Below are positions 56,781 to 64,000 of a stretch of DNA of 64,000 nt, piece after piece. Position 1 is the stretch's first letter; each line of letters opens with the position of its first letter. Below the pieces are notes generated by a model that was not told where the DNA came from, did not search any database, and saw only the letters and a list, made by a program, of their open reading frames with translations. The DNA is from a virus, in the IMG/VR virus record IMGVR_UViG_3300024265_000033, positions 1 to 64,000 of that record. One strand, written 5' to 3'. The translations under genes and the position numbers were made by a program.

Positions 56781-57784
56781 GATAACTCCCATACGATTTC
56801 GTCGAACTCGTCGTACAGTGGTGGATAAAAGCTTTTAATCATAAACTCGAATACGTCCGGGGTAAGCACCTTACCAGTCCTCTCGGCGTTACGCTGATGG
56901 ATGACTGACATTGGAGGCAACAATACTACTGCCTTCTTGTGCCAACTCTTATCTAATTGACTGAGTATTCGCCTACGACTCTTCTTACTCATGTGAGTCA
57001 TGTCAGCTACAAAGTTCTTATGGGCCTTAACCAATTCTGTTTTTCTTATTTGCTCTAACCTAGTCACAGCCTTTTGATCCACACTTGCCCACTTTTGAGT
57101 GTATGTGTCGCCTGTGCCCAGCTCTTCTACAAATGAATCGCGTGATAGTACCGCGTGGTCTGGAAGGTTTTGCTTTATGTATGTAGATTTGCCGCTACAA
57201 GGCAGGCCAATCATGACTACGGCTTCTCTAACCTTAGACACATCGAATATTCTATTGGGAGGGGCTGGAAATATAGGCACTACTTCTTCGTGCGAAAAGA
57301 ATCGGCCCTCTCTGTCTGCGGTGGATAATGCTATCAGTTTGTCATACAACTCAGGATTCGCTACCATTCGCTCAGATAACTGTTTAGGAGTGAGTTTGAA
57401 GGGCTCCGTGTGCATAGCAATCATTTGAAATATAAGTCTACTCTCGTAAGGAGGTACATCAAGATCCTTCAAGATATCTAGAGCCATGAATGCAGACACC
57501 GCTTCGTGACTGAAAAACCTTACTCGCTTCGTCTTCTCAACCGCCTCTCTACACAGAGGCTTTCCAATATCATGCAGCAAGGCTGCTAGCTGCACACACT
57601 CGTCGTATTGTTCGGCCATTTTACATACCATCATTGTATGAGTCCACACATCGCCCTCTAAATGATAGGGATTGAGACTGAAGTCGCCCTCGGGATAATC
57701 GAAATGATGATCGCTCTCTTGCATGTGGGACACATTCTCTGGGTAGTTCTCTTGGAACCATACTACAAGCTTATTCATTGTCAT
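56777..57784 (-). CDS. HD-Pnk: HD phosphoesterase fused to 5'-OH polynucleotide kinase
   Basis: 335 residues. Residues 20-180 hold an HD phosphohydrolase domain (HTMMVCKMAE, then LAALLHDIGKPLCREAVE; H and HD pairs). Residues 180-335 are a P-loop kinase (VMIGLPCSGKSTYIKQNL, SRDSFVEEL), the 5'-kinase module of T4 Pnkp. In characterised HD-Pnk enzymes the HD part removes 2',3'-cyclic phosphate and the kinase adds 5'-phosphate, healing both RNA ends. Here it replaces T4's HAD-type Pnkp. It forms a repair set with the NTase and ligase. Confidence 0.9.
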   Translation of the reverse strand: MTMNKLVVWFQENYPENVSHMQESDHHFDYPEGDFSLNPYHLEGDVWTHTMMVCKMAEQYDECVQLAALLHDIGKPLCREAVEKTKRVRFFSHEAVSAFMALDILKDLDVPPYESRLIFQMIAMHTEPFKLTPKQLSERMVANPELYDKLIALSTADREGRFFSHEEVVPIFPAPPNRIFDVSKVREAVVMIGLPCSGKSTYIKQNLPDHAVLSRDSFVEELGTGDTYTQKWASVDQKAVTRLEQIRKTELVKAHKNFVADMTHMSKKSRRRILSQLDKSWHKKAVVLLPPMSVIHQRNAERTGKVLTPDVFEFMIKSFYPPLYDEFDEIVWELS

Positions 57785-58010
57785 CAGGAACTCCGCATAT
57801 TGCCCAATAAGAATGGGTAGTTCTCTTGCTGATCCATTTCAAGCAAGGGTTTTCTGGCGCATATCGTGTGCCGCATACATATTTACATCTCTTCAGAATT
57901 CTGAGATCCTTCTCAGTTCCCCAAAGCTCTGAAGAGACGTTATTAATTACTGTTTGTGGGCAGGTTATACCCAGTACAAGGTATAAACTGGCTATGAAAG
58001 GTGATGTCAA
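57771..58010 (-). CDS. small secreted protein with TTG start
   Basis: 79 residues from a TTG at 58010, favoured because GGAGGA lies 6 bases upstream and the TTG overlaps the upstream stop as TTGA. The N-terminus (MTSPFIASLYLVLGITCPQT) is a signal-like hydrophobic segment. The mature part holds five cysteines, suggesting an exported disulfide protein. A GTG at 58055 is the alternative. Confidence 0.5.
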   Translation of the reverse strand: MTSPFIASLYLVLGITCPQTVINNVSSELWGTEKDLRILKRCKYVCGTRYAPENPCLKWISKRTTHSYWAICGVPDDNE

Positions 58011-58276
58011 GAATATTCCTCCTCCGAAATTAGAGATTTGCCGCTCTCGGCACACCTATCGAAATATTTCACATATTTGTGTATTTTGTCCGCTTGGTCT
58101 TGGGCCTTAGTCAAAATCTCTTTAATCTCAGGATCGTCGGTTTTTCTGGCCGCTGAGTTGAGTTTTGCCATCAATATAGCTAAGCGATTGTTAAGATTGT
58201 GTCCTAAATGTGACGCTATCTTTTCTGTTACCTTAGTGTTTTCTTCATTCCATTTGTAAGCGTTATCTTTTTTCAT
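58007..58276 (-). CDS. HisKA-like phosphotransfer mini-protein
   Basis: 89 residues from the ATG at 58276 (GGGAGG 7 bases upstream). Residues 18-75 read like a HisKA dimerisation/phosphoacceptor hairpin: HNLNNRLAILMAKLNS is the H-box (candidate His about 26, with Arg instead of Pro), followed by the second helix ILTKAQDQADKIHKYVKYF. No ATPase domain is attached. It could be phosphorylated by, or bind, host kinases or the phage receiver protein at 22458. Promoter at 58300-58328. Confidence 0.6.
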   Translation of the reverse strand: MKKDNAYKWNEENTKVTEKIASHLGHNLNNRLAILMAKLNSAARKTDDPEIKEILTKAQDQADKIHKYVKYFDRCAESGKSLISEEEYS

Positions 58277-58295
58277 GATAACCTCCCTTTCTTTC

Positions 58296-58511
58296 CTAAA
58301 GAATACCAATAGACTCGGGTATTGTCAAGCCTTTTTGGATGGAATAATCTTTAGTATTGCTGATTAAAATAAGAAATCCCTGAGGCAAATCCGTGCCCGG
58401 GGCAGCGTTGCCTCTAAAATCAAAATAAGTCCATCTGGCGGCTGCTTCTGCGTCCTCAACTGATTTGTGGGTGCTCAGGTATGCAGATTTATAAAATAAT
58501 TTTATGGTCAT
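58296..58511 (-). CDS. small unknown protein
   Basis: 71 residues from the ATG at 58511 (GGAGG 5 bases upstream). TIKLFYKSAYLSTHKSVEDA at the start, beta end with GFLILISNTKDYS. No family. Confidence 0.5.
   Translation of the reverse strand: MTIKLFYKSAYLSTHKSVEDAEAAARWTYFDFRGNAAPGTDLPQGFLILISNTKDYSIQKGLTIPESIGIL
58300..58328 (-). promoter_or_regulatory. sigma70-like promoter of the HisKA-like gene
   Basis: Minus strand: TTGACA at 58323-58328, 17 bp spacer, TATTCT at 58300-58305. It lies inside the end of the upstream gene and 24 bases before the ATG at 58276. Confidence 0.6.
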
Positions 58512-58519
58512 GTGTCCTC

Positions 58520-58915
58520 CTAATCCCATGGGTCTTTTAAGCTTTCACACCATTCAGAGTGTCCATCGGAACCCTTCATGAATGTGTGCTTCAAGCCACA
58601 ATCACAGTCCCGCTTAGTGCCCTCTCTAGGCCCTATGTACTCTAATTGATCCTCTGTTACATTTTGGTGATGCCCCTTCCATTCCCACTCTGGGATGGGA
58701 GTGTATAAAATGTCCCAGTGGTCCTTCTCCCAGTTGGCTGCCTGTGCTTGCCAAGGGATTCCCCGATACATCACTATACTGCCGAACTCTTCGTGAGGTC
58801 TGGAGTTCTCGTCAACCGAAGGCATCCACTCTTCTTCCTTAAACTCTCGGTCGCCGCTCTTGAAGTTCCGGTGTACGTTATTTGAAATATTCAAATTTAT
58901 ATCAATATAGTCCAT
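58520..58915 (-). CDS. unknown Trp/Cys-rich protein
   Basis: 131 residues. The ATG overlaps the methyltransferase stop (TGATG). Rich in W, H and E (GIPWQAQAANWEKDHWDILY) with Cys pairs (RDCDCGLKHTFMKGS, EWCESLKD). Possibly metal-binding. No family recognised. Confidence 0.55.
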   Translation of the reverse strand: MDYIDINLNISNNVHRNFKSGDREFKEEEWMPSVDENSRPHEEFGSIVMYRGIPWQAQAANWEKDHWDILYTPIPEWEWKGHHQNVTEDQLEYIGPREGTKRDCDCGLKHTFMKGSDGHSEWCESLKDPWD

Positions 58916-59493
58916 CACTTATTCCAAATCAGAGCAAGATCGTATCCATCATTGAATTCGATTATCTGCTCGGGTTTACAAATCTTACGCCATTCGTCTG
59001 GAGTCATTAGACGTTCATCTCCAAAACTAGGCTCTTCATATTTTGCTGAGGGTACATAATGAAGCAAGGTCTTCGTGTGGGTTCTTTGAAGCGCAATAAT
59101 ATTGCGTATTGCTTCGTCTGGAAAATGCTCCAGTACCCCATGAGAGTGTATTAGACCTATATCATAGACATCGCTAGGAAAGGGCTGTGAAATATCATGC
59201 TCGTGTATATTAAAATCAGGACCCGCCTCATTCATATTCCTATAAGCCAGATCTAACATATCATGCTCTACATCGAGTAGCAGATAAAAGTTATCCCCCC
59301 CGAACCGCTCTGCCAAGATACGACTGACATTGGCCGCCCCGCATCCAAACTCCGCTATTGTGGAGCCCTTCATCTGAGCCGCGTAGTCTGCGATCAGTGT
59401 GAGAAATGGGTTGTACTTAGTGGCTACATGAGTCCTATATCGATCATTCATGCGGTCAACATAGTGCTCAAACCAAGTCTTTGTCATAGACAT
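58915..59493 (-). CDS. class I SAM-dependent methyltransferase
   Basis: 192 residues from the ATG at 59493. SAM-binding motif I in TIAEFGCGAANVSRILAE near residue 43, acidic loop LLLDVEHDMLDLAYRNM, and a later IGLIHSHGVLEHFPD. Substrate unknown; it is not of the DPPY DNA-methylase type. Could act on a small molecule, RNA or protein. Confidence 0.8.
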   Translation of the reverse strand: MSMTKTWFEHYVDRMNDRYRTHVATKYNPFLTLIADYAAQMKGSTIAEFGCGAANVSRILAERFGGDNFYLLLDVEHDMLDLAYRNMNEAGPDFNIHEHDISQPFPSDVYDIGLIHSHGVLEHFPDEAIRNIIALQRTHTKTLLHYVPSAKYEEPSFGDERLMTPDEWRKICKPEQIIEFNDGYDLALIWNK

Positions 59494-59752
59494 CAGTGTT
59501 TTCCCTTTTCTTTTGATCTTCATAGCCCGCTGCAACTCTTCTGTAATACTCGAAAGCCACACAAATCAGAGTGCCCATCACAATACAAATAGTGAGGTAC
59601 TTCTTACCGCGCATCATAGTGAAACGATCTAGCACGCTACTAATGAAGTAGTTGAGGTCCCCGGGATCGGCTCCGCCTTTCGCTAATGCAAGCTCTGCGT
59701 CCCGAATGGGTTTCTCAAATGGTTTTCTTCTTTCCTGTTTAGTGTACGGCAT
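59468..59752 (-). CDS. small conserved-type phage protein (DUF6899-like)
   Basis: 94 residues from the ATG at 59752 (GGGAGA upstream). MPYTKQERRKPFEKPIRDAE, GGADPGDLNYFIS and the ending EYYRRVAAGYEDQKKRENTD follow the pattern of a small conserved phage family of unknown function (DUF6899-like), including the P-G-D/E-L-N-Y and Y-E-x2-K-x3-N-x-D-V-Y anchors. Family name from memory, not searched. Confidence 0.65.
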   Translation of the reverse strand: MPYTKQERRKPFEKPIRDAELALAKGGADPGDLNYFISSVLDRFTMMRGKKYLTICIVMGTLICVAFEYYRRVAAGYEDQKKRENTDVYDKDLV

Positions 59753-59754
59753 AT

Positions 59755-59898
59755 CTATCTCCCTTTGCCAAAACAGCATTGATCTATGGATGTCTGCAGC
59801 CTGTCGTTTATTCCGGCATACCTTACAATCATATATTGCTGCAATGCCATGAATATCACTGCAGCAACTGCGATGGTTACTATTGATTCCTTGCTCAT
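59755..59898 (-). CDS. 47-residue membrane protein
   Basis: ATG at 59898 overlaps the upstream stop (ATGA). The N-terminus ESIVTIAVAAVIFMALQQYM is one membrane helix; a polar Cys-containing tail follows. AGGAGAAAAAAGC precedes the start. Too short for firm assignment. Confidence 0.5.
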   Translation of the reverse strand: MSKESIVTIAVAAVIFMALQQYMIVRYAGINDRLQTSIDQCCFGKGR

Positions 59899-60173
59899 GC
59901 TGCTTTTTTCTCCTCACGTCCAGAGTCTATAATGGCGTAGGAAATCATAGAGTCCTGAAACTCGGGGTCTTTGCATACCCGTAGGAATGCGGCACCGCAT
60001 AGGACTTCTTTTGTGACGTCCTTTCGAGCTTCTACATCATAGATTTCCAGATCCAAAATGTCTACCATGAGTTCCGAGATGTCAGATAGACTTAGTTCTT
60101 TTTTGCTCAGGGTATCGTAATACCTGCCTTGCCCATGTCGTTCTATTATGTGCTCATCCATTTGCTTACGCAT
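59895..60173 (-). CDS. PhaR-like (PHB accumulation regulator) DNA-binding protein
   Basis: 92 residues from the ATG at 60173 (GGAGG 7 bases upstream). Residues 8-60 (IIERHGQGRYYDTLSKKELS, ISELMVDILDLEIYDVEARK, DVTKEVL) match the N-terminal DNA-binding domain of PhaR-type regulators, which bind near polyhydroxyalkanoate genes. The tail is short and basic. In a phage it might alter host storage metabolism or serve as a phage repressor. Confidence 0.65.
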   Translation of the reverse strand: MRKQMDEHIIERHGQGRYYDTLSKKELSLSDISELMVDILDLEIYDVEARKDVTKEVLCGAAFLRVCKDPEFQDSMISYAIIDSGREEKKAA

Positions 60174-60199
60174 ATATCTACCTCCTGTGTTAGATATAA

Positions 60200-60514
60200 T
60201 CAATTCTGGACTCTAGCGTACTCCTTGGGATCTCTATCGTCCAAAACAGTTAGTTCGTACTTACTGTTCAAAGTCTGAAAAAGAAACTTCCTGTCCTTTT
60301 CTACATAGCTGCACTCTTGAATCTCTGAAGTTGAAATCCGGCGGAAGGGTAAGCCCGGTGTCAAAGACTTTCCAAAAATAATGAAACCATAGCCCACTTC
60401 GGGAATGTGCGTACACTTGCCCTCCATCTCCTTAGTTCTGACATTATTGTGGCTAGATTCAATTTGCTCTAACTTCACATGTAGCATATCCTCTCCCTTC
60501 ATAAAATTCTTCAT
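60200..60514 (-). CDS. unknown protein
   Basis: 104 residues, start at 60514 supported by GGGGAGG 5 bases upstream. Beta-rich, with GYGFIIFGKSLTPGLPFRRI and a basic-acidic end. The stop of the endolysin overlaps its start. No family recognised. Confidence 0.55.
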   Translation of the reverse strand: MKNFMKGEDMLHVKLEQIESSHNNVRTKEMEGKCTHIPEVGYGFIIFGKSLTPGLPFRRISTSEIQECSYVEKDRKFLFQTLNSKYELTVLDDRDPKEYARVQN

Positions 60515-61143
60515 AAATACCTCCCCACTAATTTCTTATAAGTCTGACAAGTAAGTCGTTTCGTTGACCGCTTGGTGCCACAGTTATACCGGGTCCACCA
60601 ATCAGGGTCTTTCCCAAAATCTTTTCTGAAGTCTCCCAGTATCAGGGCTCCTGAATTTACAGAGTATGTCAAATCGGTCATGATTCGTTTATAGTCCATT
60701 TCATATCTTCTAGACGTTATGTAGTTGACCTGTGAGATCCCGGCGTCTGCAACAATACAAGAAGGTTTTGCACTCAACGCTGCAAAATGTCTGCCTGTTT
60801 GATTTTTTGGTATAGGTCCCCGCATAGAAAATACAGCCTCGGCTATCTTCTTGTAGGGAAGACCGCACTGAATGTTTTTGGCTTTGAGATTGTAATTGGA
60901 CTCTTGCCTTAGCATAGCAGTATAAAGGCGTGCTGGGATTTTGTACTTCCGAGCTGCTAGGTGTATCACATTGGATAAACGCATAGCGTATCGCCTGTTT
61001 ATTTTAGGGCTATTCTTTATAATCTGACAATAGATAGGATGCTTTACACACCTATTTGTCTTCGGGGGTTCCGCTGCCAGAGTCTGTAACACTGTCAGTA
61101 GGAACACTGTCAACATTATCATCGGTATCTTTAACTTCTTCAT
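60511..61143 (-). CDS. secreted lytic transglycosylase (SLT family), candidate endolysin
   Basis: 210 residues. A signal sequence (IPMIMLTVFLLTVLQTLAAE) precedes a goose-type SLT fold: catalytic Glu in LYTAMLRQESNYNLKAKN, then IVADAGISQVNYITSRR and the WWTRYNCGTKRSTK end. It cleaves peptidoglycan glycan strands. A signal-anchored endolysin would reach the cell wall through the Sec system. Its start overlaps the upstream acidic gene. It is likely the lysis enzyme. Confidence 0.85.
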   Translation of the reverse strand: MKKLKIPMIMLTVFLLTVLQTLAAEPPKTNRCVKHPIYCQIIKNSPKINRRYAMRLSNVIHLAARKYKIPARLYTAMLRQESNYNLKAKNIQCGLPYKKIAEAVFSMRGPIPKNQTGRHFAALSAKPSCIVADAGISQVNYITSRRYEMDYKRIMTDLTYSVNSGALILGDFRKDFGKDPDWWTRYNCGTKRSTKRLTCQTYKKLVGRYL

Positions 61144-61534
61144 CTTTTTTACCGTCCTTTTTTTTGGCTGGAGATCTATTTATGATCTCCTCTGCCTTCT
61201 TCAGAGCCATATTGAATATCTCTTCCGAATATATTACTCTCACTCTAAAGGAGGGTAATACTTCTTGGAGCATATTCATTATGCCCTCGGCGATTGTTCT
61301 CTGCCTCCTGAGCAATCGTCCTAGCCACTTCAGCTTCAAATAGATTAACATTACCTTGTAGTTTGTGTCAATTAAAATATTCACGTCATTGATATATTTC
61401 GATGAGCTGTAAATATTTAGAACTAATGCATTTTTCAACTGAGGTGTGTCAAGCATCTCCATTTCAAGGAGCCATGCAGTGCCTTCCTGCAGCATTTCTT
61501 CTCTAGTTGATAGTTCTGAATTACCGTCTTTCAT
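61052..61534 (-). CDS. unknown helical protein with acidic tail
   Basis: 160 residues. Helical (LVLNIYSSSKYINDVNILID) with an acidic D/S/T-rich C-terminal tail (KDTDDNVDSVPTDSVTDSGS). TTGACA...TATTCT-like elements stand just upstream (61541-61569), but the ribosome site lies between them, so use of that promoter is uncertain. Overlaps the endolysin start by 92 bases. Confidence 0.55.
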   Translation of the reverse strand: MKDGNSELSTREEMLQEGTAWLLEMEMLDTPQLKNALVLNIYSSSKYINDVNILIDTNYKVMLIYLKLKWLGRLLRRQRTIAEGIMNMLQEVLPSFRVRVIYSEEIFNMALKKAEEIINRSPAKKKDGKKDEEVKDTDDNVDSVPTDSVTDSGSGTPEDK

Positions 61535-61554
61535 GGTTGTAGAATACCTCCTTT

Positions 61555-62154
61555 TTAGTCAAATGTCAAGTGGAAGTGAATAATGGCATGGCCTAATCCT
61601 ATGGCATCGCAGACATCCGAGTCAGATTTATTCTTATCCACATCAAATGCGGTGTGGTAGGCCTTGTTGACGTACCGACATGCCAAATGTTTCTTAGTGA
61701 TTATAGGGAGCTGCCTAGCCCCTTTAGGGAGCTTCTTATTCCAAGCCCTGCGGGTCTTATTGAGCCTCTTATCGTCCTCTGAGAGTCTCAGGTTGAGGTC
61801 TGTACGCCATCCTACAGGCCCGTCAGAGTCCTTGTAGATGACTGTGTCTATCTTGTCCTCAATGCGGTCTAAGAGGATGAAATGAAGGCCGTCTAGAGTC
61901 TTCTGTGAGATCCTGTTCTTGCCTAAGTTGACCTCTTCTATAATGATCCGCTCGGGCTTGTGTGTGTCAATTAAGTCGCGGCACTGTCTCGCCATATCTC
62001 TGAGACGGTATAGTTTCTTCCTGAGCTTTCCCAATTTGGTCTGCCCTTTGGTATTTGGTTTGATAACTCCATAATTCATGAGAGGTTTTTCTCTGGCAGG
62101 ATCAAACAGAGCCCAGCCTGTACTTGTGGAGCTGAGATCGAATACCAAAAGCAT
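61555..62154 (-). CDS. RuvC-like Holliday-junction nuclease (putative)
   Basis: 199 residues from the ATG at 62154, which overlaps the upstream stop (TGATG). RuvC/RNase H-fold signature: VFDLSSTSTGWALFDP (first acidic residue), PERIIIEEVNLGKN (second) and a C-terminal DSDVCDAIGLGHAII (third). Usually involved in resolving recombination junctions, or in packaging. Length fits phage RuvC-like proteins. Confidence 0.75.
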   Translation of the reverse strand: MLLVFDLSSTSTGWALFDPAREKPLMNYGVIKPNTKGQTKLGKLRKKLYRLRDMARQCRDLIDTHKPERIIIEEVNLGKNRISQKTLDGLHFILLDRIEDKIDTVIYKDSDGPVGWRTDLNLRLSEDDKRLNKTRRAWNKKLPKGARQLPIITKKHLACRYVNKAYHTAFDVDKNKSDSDVCDAIGLGHAIIHFHLTFD

Positions 62155-62948
62155 CAGTCGTAGCCTCGCTCTTCTTTGACAGTCCAATCCTCTTCGTAAG
62201 TTGCATCCTTCCAATCATCAAATATCCAAGTGTCGTACACGTCTACGTTCCGTTGTCGGTAGACTGTCATTTCCGGATATTGAATAGCACTCAAAAACCC
62301 ATGACCTTGGCCCCTACAAAAAGCTCCTGTATCTACATTAGCGTAAAAGCTTCTGATTCTAGGTGTCAGAGGTTGAGGGGTGTGTCCGTGAATATTATAG
62401 ATGTCTGGATTGTCCTTCAACTTACTAGGTCTGCCCCAAACAATGTGTTCTTCAAAATGATTTGCTTGATTTTTTCTCCGCTCTTCGTCCCAACGCCATA
62501 CATTGCCTATGAACGAGTGAGAAATGACAAGCTTCCTGCCAAGCGTATTCGTGCAGTCTGGGTATTCGATAAACAAGGGAAGTGTTTCGAACCAATCCAT
62601 ATGATCTTTCATGTCAACTTCTACTTTGTCCCTATTATCGTCATAAGTCTTTCTGGTATCAGGACCATAGGACATGAAATAACTGTGAACTGTCGCATCT
62701 CCTCCGTTTCCGCCCCATATGCTACTGTAGCGAGGGAAAGGACCTTCGTCCATCATCATGATTTCGTGATTTCCTTTGACACAATCGTAGCCTCCGGCTT
62801 TAACGAAATCTACCACTTGTTTGGACTTTGGACCTCTGTCAATAAGATCTCCCACAAATGATACTGGTACGTCTTTCGGGAACTGCTTCATGAGTTCCAT
62901 CAAGGTATCAAAACATCCGTGAACATCCCCAATTACAATACGGCTCAT
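62154..62948 (-). CDS. serine/threonine-type protein phosphatase (PP2A/lambda-PPase-like)
   Basis: 264 residues from the ATG at 62948. Phosphoesterase motifs: VIGDVHGCFDTL, VGDLIDRGPKS, VKGNHEIMM, then ISHSFIGN and IHGHTPQP. Matches the lambda phosphatase/PrpA group. It may dephosphorylate proteins or diadenosine compounds. Start overlaps the stop of the next gene (ATGA). Confidence 0.85.
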   Translation of the reverse strand: MSRIVIGDVHGCFDTLMELMKQFPKDVPVSFVGDLIDRGPKSKQVVDFVKAGGYDCVKGNHEIMMMDEGPFPRYSSIWGGNGGDATVHSYFMSYGPDTRKTYDDNRDKVEVDMKDHMDWFETLPLFIEYPDCTNTLGRKLVISHSFIGNVWRWDEERRKNQANHFEEHIVWGRPSKLKDNPDIYNIHGHTPQPLTPRIRSFYANVDTGAFCRGQGHGFLSAIQYPEMTVYRQRNVDVYDTWIFDDWKDATYEEDWTVKEERGYD

Positions 62949-63523
62949 GAGTTCTCCTTGATTATCTTCAAGATAGTGGTATGCGGGATGGGTTTCAAAT
63001 CCCACGCATCAACTCCTACATGAATCATGCGGCCTTTTCTCTTCTTTCTAGCATGAGTATGGCCGTGTAACAACCATTCCCCTTGATCCATGATTCTCTT
63101 GTGCATATACCGAGTGTCCCAATATCCTCCAAGGAATTTGTGCTTTAGCCACATACGAAACGTGGGCTGATAGGGAAAATGGCTTAGGAATATCTTGTAA
63201 CGATCCTCCCCGTCATTGAGGTAAATGAAAATATTCTCATGCACTTCGTCAAATCCTGCCTCAAGCATCCATTTGGCGTGTTTGTCGTGGTTTCCCTTGA
63301 TTAAAATCTTACGTCCGTTCAGACGCTTTAGGGTCTGAGTTGTGAGTTCTTTCCCCGCAAATGCGAAGTCCCCTATTACATAAATTGTGTCTCTTTTTTT
63401 AACCCTATCATTCCAATTCTTAATCATGATCTCGTTCATTTCTGATACACTCTTGGCCCTCTTCGGACAAAAGTGTAAGATCTTTTTGTGATGAAAGTGG
63501 TTATCGCTTGTAAACCATATCAA
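62945..63523 (-). CDS. metallophosphoesterase
   Basis: 192 residues. Motifs: FTSDNHFHHKKI, YVIGDFAFAG, LIKGNHDKHAK, LSHFPYQPT and LLHGHTHARKK. A calcineurin-like phosphoesterase, similar to phage MPP proteins. Its substrate is unknown. Third member of this superfamily in the window. Confidence 0.85.
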   Translation of the reverse strand: MIWFTSDNHFHHKKILHFCPKRAKSVSEMNEIMIKNWNDRVKKRDTIYVIGDFAFAGKELTTQTLKRLNGRKILIKGNHDKHAKWMLEAGFDEVHENIFIYLNDGEDRYKIFLSHFPYQPTFRMWLKHKFLGGYWDTRYMHKRIMDQGEWLLHGHTHARKKRKGRMIHVGVDAWDLKPIPHTTILKIIKENS

Positions 63524-63534
63524 AATATACTCCT

Positions 63535-63891
63535 TTATAAATCATCTATCTTCTTACGTTTGTTGCCTTTCGCGTCAATCCATTTATTGCGCAAGGCTTC
63601 TTTCTTATCATTAGTCTGTATTAAATCTTCCATTTCCACATCCCTAGCGTGGTTTCGTGATCGTGCTTTCAATACGGCATTCTGGCCCTTCTCTACCGAC
63701 CTACCCTTCTCTTTGGCTGTGGGATCTCTAGGCTCCAGAAACTTGGTATCCGGAGCTACCAAAATCTTTTTCATTACTGTTAGGGGATGTGGCATACCCT
63801 CTTCGTCTTGATTGTGATTACACTTAGGCTCCTTCTTAAAAGAGTCCCTCTCGTATCCACATAATTCACATCTATATCTTTGTAACGGCAT
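63535..63891 (-). CDS. FmdB-like zinc-ribbon protein
   Basis: 118 residues. N-terminus MPLQRYRCELCGYERDSFKK is the FmdB/zinc-ribbon start, followed by a K/R-rich body and a basic tail. TAATG overlap with the upstream gene. May regulate or bind nucleic acid. Confidence 0.6.
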   Translation of the reverse strand: MPLQRYRCELCGYERDSFKKEPKCNHNQDEEGMPHPLTVMKKILVAPDTKFLEPRDPTAKEKGRSVEKGQNAVLKARSRNHARDVEMEDLIQTNDKKEALRNKWIDAKGNKRKKIDDL

Positions 63892-64000
63892 TAAGCGGCC
63901 TCCTTGGATACCCCGTCGATTAACTCAACTTTGAAAGTATTGTCAACAATCGATTTGAATATCGAGTTGTGCTCAATCAATATTGTACACCCTTGGAGTG
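63891..64000 (-). CDS. C-terminal end of an upstream gene (possible ABC/SMC-type ATPase)
   Basis: Only the last 35 codons are in the window (ends GVSKEAA), with stop overlapping the FmdB-like ATG. The piece GCTILIEHNSIFKSIVDN resembles the H-loop region of ABC-type ATPases (strand-Glu-His-Asn). Too short to name. Confidence 0.4.
   Translation of the reverse strand, partial: LQGCTILIEHNSIFKSIVDNTFKVELIDGVSKEAA

Noticed and set aside
61541-61569. Sigma70-like promoter before 61534
   Set aside because: Spacing is right, but the ribosome site lies between the boxes and the transcript would be leaderless, so I did not list it as a feature.

Overview
The window is a 64 kb piece of a large tailed-phage genome (Caudoviricetes), or of an integrated copy of one. 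Its tail sheath gene makes it a contractile-tailed myovirus. All but one of the genes I accept lie on the minus strand, so the map reads from right to left. Start/stop overlaps (ATGA, TAATG, TTGA) and GGAGG-type ribosome binding sites are very common. The host cannot be named. Sec signal peptides, lipoboxes, a PhaR-like regulator and a transglycosylase endolysin suggest a Gram-negative bacterium, but this is inference.

Right arm, about 64.0 to 48.4 kb: small, tightly overlapping genes driven by promoters of the form TTGAC(A/T)-17 bp-TATACT-like. It holds metallophosphoesterases, a RuvC-like nuclease, a secreted lytic transglycosylase, a PhaR-like DNA-binding protein, SAM methyltransferases and a HisKA-like mini-protein. 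It also holds an RNA-repair cluster: HD-Pnk (HD phosphoesterase fused to a 5'-kinase), a nucleotidyltransferase, an Rnl1-like RNA ligase and a HAD phosphatase. A gene-free 449 bp stretch (48830-49278) carries a 27 bp tandem repeat. The neighbouring 383-codon ORF contains an 11 bp iteron-like array and three tandem 21 bp palindromes, an origin-like arrangement.

Middle, about 48 to 25 kb: small packaging-proximal genes, the large terminase (43.3 kb), portal (41.0 kb) and a MuF-like protein (38.7 kb). Between MuF and the next genes lies a 469 bp gene-free stretch with two promoter-driven RNAs whose ends look like tRNA (acceptor, D-arm and T-arm elements) but whose middle is expanded. Then comes an unusual proteostasis block: a trigger-factor/FKBP-like protein, a GroES-like co-chaperonin, a ClpP-like protease, a Cas4-like nuclease, a membrane-anchored ClpP/SppA-like protease and a secreted subtilase. 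The prohead protease, a scaffold-like protein and the major capsid protein follow, ending at a clear rho-independent terminator.

Left, about 25 to 0 kb: regulators (Rrf2-like winged helix, receiver-domain protein), uracil-DNA glycosylase, a run of beta-rich virion or appendage proteins, a PLA2-like protein, a coiled-coil membrane protein, connector and neck proteins, a 1165-residue Nudix/metallopeptidase/flavoreductase fusion, the tail sheath and the start of a probable tail tube gene. A second promoter type (TATAATTnAGAGTAAG, no clear -35 box) recurs in this late region. The only plus-strand gene sits at 5069-5398.
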